A stretch of 39,222 nucleotides of DNA. Source: ZC4RG35 sp041747855 (GTDB lineage: Bacteria > Actinomycetota > Acidimicrobiia > Spongiisociales > ZC4RG35). A program made the translations under genes and the position numbers. Shown here piece after piece: positions 33,874-39,222 of this stretch (its first letter is position 1; the number at the start of each line of letters is the position of its first letter). The stretch lies in NCBI GenBank assembly GCA_041747855.1, contig JBGTEJ010000078.1, positions 1 to 39,222 on the forward strand, read 5' to 3'. The notes under the pieces are model-generated. The model worked only from the letters and a program-made list of their open reading frames with translations, was not told where the DNA came from and did no database searches.

Positions 33874-36320
33874 CCGATCACGATGTTGACCATGCGGGGA
33901 GGCTTGGCGATGACTTTGGTGACGGTCGCCCCGTCGAGCCACACCCGGACCTTCTCAGAGCCAAGAGCTATCGCTTCCACTTCCTCGGCGGAGACGTCCG
34001 GTGCTACCTCCATGCGGTCCCGCACCTTGCCGTTGACCTGAATGATGAGGGTCACGGTTTCCTCTCGGGCGAGTTCTTCGTCGGCAACAGGCCAGGTCTC
34101 CTCCGCCAGCATGGTCCCATAACCGCGCATCTCCCAGAGTTCGTGCGTCACGTGCGGTGTCATCGGTGCCAACATGAGTATCAGTTTGCGAATCACCTCG
34201 TCGGCGGTCTCAGCCCGGGGTTCATCCCCGAGGTAATCACCCAACGCGTTAGTGAGAATCATCAATGCAGGCACCGCCGTGTTGAAGTTGAAGCGTTCGA
34301 TGTCATCCGTCACCTTCATGACGGTCCGGTGTGAGAGTCCGATCAGTTGACGGTCGCGTTCGTCGGGCTCTCGGAGAGTGAACTGGTGATCACCCGTCGC
34401 CGCCTTCCACACCCGCTCCAGGAACCTCCGGGTGCCATCGATTCCAGATGAGGTCCAGGCGGCATCGTCGGTGGGAGGTGCCATGAACAGGTGCCACAGT
34501 CTCAGTGCGTCGGCGCCATGAGAGGCAAACTGGTCGAGGGGATCGACCACATTCCCCTTCGACTTGGACATCTTGGAGCCTCCCAAGGTGATCATGCCCT
34601 GGGTGAAGAGTCGGCTGAAGGGTTCCTCGACGTCGGAGAGCCCAATATCGTGAAGGAACTTGGTGATGAACCGGGCATAGAGCAGATGCAACACGGCGTG
34701 CTCTACGCCTCCGATGTACTGGTCGAGGGGCATCCAGTACCCGGCCTTCTCAGGATCGAAGGCACGGGTCGTATTGTGCGGGTCGGCGTAGCGGAAGTAG
34801 TACCAAGATGAGTCCACGAAGGTGTCCATCGTGTCGGTCTCCCTACGGGCGGGCCCACCGCACGACGGGCAGGTCGTGTTGACGAACTCTTCGACCACGG
34901 CCAGAGGCGATTGACCCTTAGGCATGTAGTCCTCGATTTCGGGGAGTAGCACCGGGAGCTGATCCATCGGGACCGGGACCATCCCGCACCGGTCACAGTT
35001 GATGATCGGAATCGGAGAACCCCAATAGCGCTGCCGGGAGATGAGCCAGTCGCGAAGCCGCCATGTCACCGTGGCCCGGCCCAAGCCCTCGGTTTCGAGC
35101 CAGGCGATCGCTGCGGCGATAGCGTCTTCCTTGTGGAGACCGTCGAGAAAGCCGGAGTTGATCGCCGGGCCATCACCGGTGTAGGCCTCACCCTTCCAAC
35201 CTTCTGGCGGTTCGACGGTGCGGATGATCTCGATTGAATACTTGGTAGCGAAGTCCCAATCTCGTTGGTCCTGTCCAGGGACAGCCATTATCGCTCCGGT
35301 CCCGTATCCCATGAGGACGTAGTCGGCGATATAGATCGGCACCCGACGCCCGTTGGCGGGATTGATGGCGTGGGCACCGGTGAAGACCCCGGTCTTGGTG
35401 CCTACAGACATTCGATCGATCTCTGAGGCTCGGCTCGACGTCTCGATGTAGGCCCGGGCCTCGGCCTCGGACTCTGAGCCAACGATCAGCTGGTCGACGA
35501 TGGGATGCTCCGGAGCGAGCACACAGAATGTCATGCCGAAAATGGTGTCGGGTCGGGTGGTGAACACTTCGAACGAACCACCGCCCTCGACTTCGATTCC
35601 AAATGTCGCGCCCTCTGATCGCCCGATCCAGTTGCGCTGCATGGTGCGGACCCTGTCCGGCCAGTCTTCGAGCAGATCTAGGTCCTCCAGCAATCGCTCG
35701 GCGTAGTCGGTGATCTTGAAGAACCACTGGGAGAGATTCCGTTTCACGACCGGGGTGTCGCATCTCTCGCAGAGTCCGTCGACGACCTGCTCGTTGGCGA
35801 GCACGGTCTGGTCCTGGGGACACCAATTCACGGGCGCCTCACGCTTGTACGCCAGTCCGCGCTGGTGAAGCTCGAGGAACAACCACTGGTCCCACCGGTA
35901 GAAGTCAGGTTTGTGGCTGGCCAGTTCGCGGGTCCAGTCGTACATGGCCCCCAGCCGCTTCATCTGGTCGGTCATGGTGGCGATCTGGCTCTCGGTGTTG
36001 GGCCGGGGATGGGCCCCCGTTGCTATGGCCGCGTTCTCCGCTGGCAGACCGAAGCTGTCCCAGCCCATGGGCGAGAGCACACTGAACCCCTGCATCTTCT
36101 TGTACCGGGTGAGGAGGTCACCGTAGGTGTAGTTGCGGACATGCCCTTGGTGCAGAGCCCCTGACGGGTAGGGGTACATGCACACGTTGTAGAACTTGGG
36201 GCGGTCAGGGTCCTCGGAAGCCTCGAAGACCCGATCGGCCTCCCACCGCTTCTGCCATTTCGGTTCGATCGCCTTGTGGTCGTATGACATCTGAGTTGGC
36301 AAGGGTAATCCCGGTGCCAT
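33870..36320 (-). CDS. leuS: Leucyl-tRNA synthetase
   Basis: An 816-residue class I synthetase. The HIGH motif appears as PYPSGALHQGHVRN (HQGH 57-60), the KMSKS loop as GGSKMSKSKGNVVDP, and a zinc-type insertion as CDRCG and CPSCGG. The editing (CP1) domain contains TTRPDTIFGMTFCVLAPEHP. The C-terminal anticodon-binding domain and tail end in VTKVIAKPPRMVNIVIG. The start at 36320 (ATG, with GGAAAG six bases before) is favoured; ATG 36290 (MSYDHKAIEPKW) is a good alternative. GTG 36359 would overlap the divergent dehydrogenase gene. The stop overlaps the next gene by 4 nt. Confidence 0.95.
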   Translation of the reverse strand: MAPGLPLPTQMSYDHKAIEPKWQKRWEADRVFEASEDPDRPKFYNVCMYPYPSGALHQGHVRNYTYGDLLTRYKKMQGFSVLSPMGWDSFGLPAENAAIATGAHPRPNTESQIATMTDQMKRLGAMYDWTRELASHKPDFYRWDQWLFLELHQRGLAYKREAPVNWCPQDQTVLANEQVVDGLCERCDTPVVKRNLSQWFFKITDYAERLLEDLDLLEDWPDRVRTMQRNWIGRSEGATFGIEVEGGGSFEVFTTRPDTIFGMTFCVLAPEHPIVDQLIVGSESEAEARAYIETSSRASEIDRMSVGTKTGVFTGAHAINPANGRRVPIYIADYVLMGYGTGAIMAVPGQDQRDWDFATKYSIEIIRTVEPPEGWKGEAYTGDGPAINSGFLDGLHKEDAIAAAIAWLETEGLGRATVTWRLRDWLISRQRYWGSPIPIINCDRCGMVPVPMDQLPVLLPEIEDYMPKGQSPLAVVEEFVNTTCPSCGGPARRETDTMDTFVDSSWYYFRYADPHNTTRAFDPEKAGYWMPLDQYIGGVEHAVLHLLYARFITKFLHDIGLSDVEEPFSRLFTQGMITLGGSKMSKSKGNVVDPLDQFASHGADALRLWHLFMAPPTDDAAWTSSGIDGTRRFLERVWKAATGDHQFTLREPDERDRQLIGLSHRTVMKVTDDIERFNFNTAVPALMILTNALGDYLGDEPRAETADEVIRKLILMLAPMTPHVTHELWEMRGYGTMLAEETWPVADEELAREETVTLIIQVNGKVRDRMEVAPDVSAEEVEAIALGSEKVRVWLDGATVTKVIAKPPRMVNIVIG

Positions 36321-36351
36321 CATTGACTTTCCATATCGAGTAGGAGTAGTC

Positions 36352-37206
36352 GTGACCATTGAACGGGTCGGTGTGATCGGAGGCGGTCTGATGGGTTCGG
36401 GAATCGCTGAGGTCAGCTCCCGATCCGGTTATCACGTGGTCGTCCACGAGGTAGACGCAACAGCCGCAGAAGCCGCCAGCGGAAGGATCAGAAAGTCCCT
36501 GGCTAGGGCGGTGGAGAAGGGGAAGCTCTCAGAATCGGAGAGCCAGGAGATCCTCGCACGGATCACAGTCTCCACCGACATTGGTGACCAGGCCGATCGT
36601 CAGATCGTCATCGAAGCGGCCACCGAGAACGAGGCTGTCAAGACCAGGTTGTTTGCCGAGCTCGATCAGGTTGTGACCGACCCTTGGGCGATTCTCGCCT
36701 CGAACACTTCCTCAATCCCTATCACGCGGATCGCTTCGGCAACCATGCGGCCACAGAACGTCGTCGGGCTCCACTTCTTCAACCCGGTGCCAGTGATGGC
36801 CCTTGTTGAACTGGTGACGACGGTGATGTCTTCGGAGACTGTCGAGTCGAATGCACAGCTTTTCGCTGAGAGCCTCGGCAAGACGGTGATCCGTGCCAAG
36901 GACCGTGCCGGCTTCGTGGTCAATATGTTGCTGATCCCCTACATGCTTGGTGCGATCCGGATGTACGAGGCTGGTGTGGCCTCGGCCGAGGACATAGACA
37001 CCGGTATGCGACTTGGTGCGAATCATCCGATGGGTCCACTGGAGCTCACCGACTTTGTCGGTTTGGACACGACGAAGTTCGTCGCCGACGTGCTCTTCGA
37101 TGAGTTCAAGGAACCCCTCTACGCCTCTCCCCCACTGCTCACCCGCATGGTGGAAGCGGGCCTGCATGGCCGGAAATCGGGCCGGGGCTTCTACGACTAC
37201 CAGTGA
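36352..37206 (+). CDS. 3-hydroxyacyl-CoA (3-hydroxybutyryl-CoA) dehydrogenase
   Basis: A 284-residue NAD(P)-dependent dehydrogenase of the HAD family. The Rossmann motif is GVIGGGLMGSGIAE (7-20). The catalytic His is in HFFNPVP (141) with Glu153, SNTSS is at 117-121, and the C-terminal domain has GANHPMGPLELTDFVGLDT and GRKSGRGFYDY. Length and features fit the 3-hydroxybutyryl-CoA type (paaH/hbd/fadB2-like). GTG start with TAGGAG six bases upstream. It is divergent from leuS (31-bp gap to the chosen leuS start) and convergent with mscL. Confidence 0.92.
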   Translation: MTIERVGVIGGGLMGSGIAEVSSRSGYHVVVHEVDATAAEAASGRIRKSLARAVEKGKLSESESQEILARITVSTDIGDQADRQIVIEAATENEAVKTRLFAELDQVVTDPWAILASNTSSIPITRIASATMRPQNVVGLHFFNPVPVMALVELVTTVMSSETVESNAQLFAESLGKTVIRAKDRAGFVVNMLLIPYMLGAIRMYEAGVASAEDIDTGMRLGANHPMGPLELTDFVGLDTTKFVADVLFDEFKEPLYASPPLLTRMVEAGLHGRKSGRGFYDYQ

Positions 37207-37221
37207 GGGTGGCCCCGAAGT

Positions 37222-37584
37222 TCAGCGGCCCCGGAGTGCGTCTCTGATTTCGGTGAGGAGAACGACCTCCACCGACGGATCGGTGGGCGCTTCGTCGGCC
37301 TTCCGACGCATCCTGTTGTACGCCTTGACCATGAAGAACACGACTACCGCCACCAAGACGAAGTTGATCACAGCTGCGAGGAATGCACCGACCGACCCTT
37401 CCTCCCCGAACGTCCACAGACTGGAGATGTCCTCGATGCCCGGGATGAGCATTCCTATGAACGGATTGAATACGTTGGTGGTGAACGATGTCACGATCGC
37501 AGTGAAGGCGGCACCCATGACAAAGCCGACCGCGATGTCCACCAAATTGCCCTGGCTTATGAAGTTCTTGAACTCTTTGATCAC
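37222..37584 (-). CDS. mscL: Large-conductance mechanosensitive channel
   Basis: A 120-residue MscL. The N-terminal amphipathic helix and TM1 read FKNFISQGNLVDIAVGFVMGAAF, an external loop follows, TM2 is at about 66-88 (GAFLAAVINFVLVAVVVFF), and the cytoplasmic helix is Arg/Lys-rich (MRRKADE, LLTEIRDAL). It opens under membrane tension during hypo-osmotic shock. GTG start. It converges on the dehydrogenase gene with 15 bp between the stops. Confidence 0.96.
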   Translation of the reverse strand: MIKEFKNFISQGNLVDIAVGFVMGAAFTAIVTSFTTNVFNPFIGMLIPGIEDISSLWTFGEEGSVGAFLAAVINFVLVAVVVFFMVKAYNRMRRKADEAPTDPSVEVVLLTEIRDALRGR

Positions 37585-37725
37585 GATCCACCTTCTGTTC
37601 GAGGGTCGAGAAAGTAGCAGTTGGCCGACAACCCGGATGCCGCGATTGGAGGCATGAGCGGGTCCGTATTGGATAGTCTTCGTCTGTCTCCGGCGAAGGT
37701 GGTGCCGGACTAGCGAGGAGAGACA

Positions 37726-38181
37726 ATGACATCCGATTCGAACCCGCCCGATTACCCACAGGATTCCCCAAAGGACTCTCCGGTAGACAATGCCATGGCT
37801 GACGCGAAAGCAGCCTTCCAGAACGCAGGCTTTTCAACTCCTGAAGGCATGGTTGCATTAGGCGGACTGATCCTGATTGCTGGCTGGGTCATCTTCGACC
37901 TCTTCTGGCGAGAGGAGAGTCTTGGATCCTTGCCGCTAACCCTGGCGTTCGTGGCAGTTGTCCTCTTCTTTGGCAAGGGAACTTGGACCAGTGGCTTAGC
38001 TTCCCGGCCCGTTCTAATGAAGGGCATCGGATGGCTGCTCGCTTTCCTGGGAGTCGTTCACCTGATCTGGGCTCTGCGGTTCATCTCCAGCTACGACGAC
38101 ATAGGTGAGATCTTGGGACTCGTCGTGATCCTCGCCGGATATGTCGTGGCATTCCTGGGGGCGCGGGCCATCAAGGCCTAG
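37726..38181 (+). CDS. Small four-helix membrane protein, unknown function
   Basis: A 151-residue protein with a hydrophilic, Pro/Ser/Asp-rich N-terminal tail (1-38), then four predicted membrane helices at about 41-62, 66-84, 99-117 and 125-147. I do not recognise the family. The start is well supported: GAGGAGAGAC precedes the ATG. A strong terminator follows 20 bases after the stop, so it is probably a single-gene transcript. Its 5' gap (37585-37725) separates it from mscL on the other strand and should hold both promoters. Confidence 0.82.
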   Translation: MTSDSNPPDYPQDSPKDSPVDNAMADAKAAFQNAGFSTPEGMVALGGLILIAGWVIFDLFWREESLGSLPLTLAFVAVVLFFGKGTWTSGLASRPVLMKGIGWLLAFLGVVHLIWALRFISSYDDIGEILGLVVILAGYVVAFLGARAIKA

Positions 38182-38190
38182 CCGAGTTCG

Positions 38191-38790
38191 CTAAGACTGA
38201 GAACCCGGAGTCCCAGACGCCGGGTTCTTTTCTTCTCTTCCCAGAGCCCACCAGGCGACCGCAACGGCTGCGCCGATATGCCACACAGCATGTGGCTGCC
38301 ATGGTGAGTCGGGGTAGCAGAGCGGCCCGCCGGTGGCACCAAGACGCCCGATCCCTGCGACCACACCCAGTAGCAACAGAGGACCCACCGTCGCCCAGCT
38401 TCTATCTCGGGTGAGCAGACTCACGACAGCCACCAGGGTGAACGCCACTGCAAGCGGGTCGGCCAGGACCGGGGACAAAGCCAGGAGGATCGAGATGCCT
38501 ACGAGAGAAGGCCAGTGGGTCCAACGCTCCCACTTCCTCCCCCACCCGGCCACGACAAGGACGAGCCAAACCAGTGATAGGTCGTGGGCCCATTCGGACC
38601 AAAGGGGCATCGGACCATGGAAGACGAGCGAGCCCAGGCCAGTAGCCGCTAGGGCAGCACCCACCCATCTCATCCGAGGTCGGCTCCACAACAGGAGGCC
38701 GGCTCCGACGATCACAAGAGTGGTGATCGAGTTGACCGGCTGACCGAAGAACCCGGCTCCGATTCGCTCGCAATCCCGTTCGGCAGACAT
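38191..38790 (-). CDS. CREST-type (alkaline ceramidase-like) membrane protein
   Basis: A 199-residue protein with about six membrane helices. It keeps the scattered pattern of the CREST superfamily: CE near the N-terminus (CERIGAGFFGQPVNSITTLVIV), S and H in LGSLVFHGPM, an Asp in WAHDLSL, and a C-terminal HAVWH (PHAVWHIGAAVAVAWW). In alkaline ceramidases these Ser/His/Asp residues bind Zn2+ and hydrolyse amide bonds. The assignment rests on these spaced motifs. The substrate in this organism is unknown. The 3' end overlaps the terminator of the opposite-strand gene. No close partner gene. Confidence 0.7.
   Translation of the reverse strand: MSAERDCERIGAGFFGQPVNSITTLVIVGAGLLLWSRPRMRWVGAALAATGLGSLVFHGPMPLWSEWAHDLSLVWLVLVVAGWGRKWERWTHWPSLVGISILLALSPVLADPLAVAFTLVAVVSLLTRDRSWATVGPLLLLGVVAGIGRLGATGGPLCYPDSPWQPHAVWHIGAAVAVAWWALGREEKNPASGTPGSQS
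38200..38233 (+). terminator. Rho-independent terminator of the four-helix protein gene
   Basis: GAACCCGG (38201-38208), an 11-base loop, then CCGGGTTC (38220-38227) followed by TTTTCTTC. The 8-bp stem with T-run begins 20 bases after the plus-strand stop codon. It lies inside the 3' end of the minus-strand ceramidase-like gene. Confidence 0.85.
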
Positions 38791-38891
38791 CAGACCATAT
38801 TGGTCGACCCAGGTGAACGGCGAGGTCGATGCTATGAGCCAATCGGCCGCCAGGCAGGTGGCGGCGATCCGAGGGCGTTATGCACGTCAAA

Positions 38892-38940
38892 GGGAGCCGA
38901 GTGCTGATTCATTCCTCAAGCACTCGACTCCCTTCTTCTA
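38892..38940. terminator. Strong hairpin terminator near the right end
   Basis: GGGAG-C-CGAGTGCT (38892-38905) pairs with AGCACTCG-A-CTCCC (38919-38932), leaving one mismatch and a 13-base loop. TTCTTCT follows on the plus strand, and TTTGA on the minus strand. It sits 40 bases after the stop of the DUF6458-like gene, whose transcript it probably ends. It contains GAGTGCT and AGCACTC, but in the wrong order to be a CIRCE operator. Confidence 0.7.
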
Positions 38941-38972
38941 CAGCGTCTCAGGGTGTCAACCCTGACCAGACG

Positions 38973-39209
38973 TCAGCGGTCGCGTGCGTCGATGTCGACA
39001 TCTTTCCTGACGTACTCGGTGTGCTCTGCCCGATTGGGGGTGTTCATAGCCACCAAGCTCAGAATCACGCCGATTCCACCGACGACCATCAGGATCATCC
39101 CGATCGTGTTGAGGTTGAACCCGTCCGTTTGCACCGACACCGCGAACGCCAAGATGGCGCCCACTGCGATGAGGAAGAGCGAGCCTCCAAAACCGATGTT
39201 CCTATTCAC
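38973..39209 (-). CDS. DUF6458-like small membrane protein
   Basis: A 78-residue protein with two membrane helices (about 6-27 and 34-55) and a charged tail (EHTEYVRKDVDIDARDR). The NIGFGGSLFLIAVGAILAFA start and LNTIGMILMVVGGIGVIL match DUF6458, a family of small membrane proteins common in Actinobacteria (recognised from memory). GTG start with AAGGAG seven bases upstream at the window edge. Function unknown. Confidence 0.85.
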   Translation of the reverse strand: MNRNIGFGGSLFLIAVGAILAFAVSVQTDGFNLNTIGMILMVVGGIGVILSLVAMNTPNRAEHTEYVRKDVDIDARDR

Positions 39210-39222
39210 TTTGTTTCTCCTT

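Noticed and set aside
38899..38926. GAGTGCT...AGCACTC palindrome resembling CIRCE
   Set aside because: The half-sites are in the reverse order of CIRCE, the spacer is 13 bases, and it is the core of a terminator hairpin.
1..39222. CRISPR arrays, rRNA genes, insertion sequences
   Set aside because: No regularly spaced repeats with spacers, no rRNA signature and no transposase or integrase frame were seen on either strand.

Overview
The window reads as actinobacterial chromosome, most likely an uncultured Acidimicrobiia-type lineage. This is inferred from the moderately high GC content, very frequent GTG starts, a BldD-like regulator, a DUF6458-type membrane protein, extracytoplasmic proteins with Thr/Pro-rich stalks, and the order leuS - comEA/comEC - holA - rpsT - lepA - hemW - hrcA - dnaJ - rsmE - phoH - HD phosphohydrolase - ybeY - CBS protein - era - recO - uppS - glyS - dnaG - rpoD. 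No 16S rRNA is present, so the taxonomy is not proven.

Region 1 (1-8656) looks accessory. It holds a probably N-terminally truncated hypothetical gene, an ECF-type sigma factor followed by a membrane-anchored beta-propeller (kelch-like) protein and a kelch-like lipoprotein, a decayed gene fragment, and a minus-strand two-gene unit: an HNH nuclease-SF2 helicase fusion translationally coupled to a large protein I do not recognise. A 674-bp gene-poor stretch follows, with a LexA-type palindrome and a tandem octamer repeat; a second tandem copy of the octamer lies at the extreme left of the window. The region ends at a tRNA-Asn(GTT) gene, a common type of integration site. The helicase unit is the best candidate for an undescribed, defence-like system.

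Region 2 (8657-36320) is a dense housekeeping block, almost all on the minus strand, with many 1-4 nt stop/start overlaps. It covers leucyl- and glycyl-tRNA synthesis, DNA uptake (ComEA/ComEC), Pol III delta, a dihydropteroate-synthase-like protein, translation elongation (LepA), a radical SAM HemW-like protein, heat shock (HrcA/DnaJ), rRNA maturation (RsmE, YbeY, Era), PhoH, a 7TM-HD phosphohydrolase of the c-di-AMP-degrading type, a CBS/CorC membrane protein, RecO, UppS, YceI, primase and the primary sigma factor. Three genes run the other way: rpsT, a pterin carbinolamine dehydratase and a PPK2 polyphosphate kinase.

Region 3 (36352-39222) has a 3-hydroxyacyl-CoA dehydrogenase divergent from leuS, MscL, a small four-helix membrane protein with a clear terminator, a CREST-type (ceramidase-like) membrane protein, and a DUF6458-like protein at the right edge.

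Notable points are the HNH-helicase operon and its island-like setting, an extracellular beta-sandwich domain inserted in the 7TM-HD protein, a BldD-like regulator with a shortened c-di-GMP signature, and a DHPS paralogue with altered motifs. All functional statements come from reading motifs; no searches were run.
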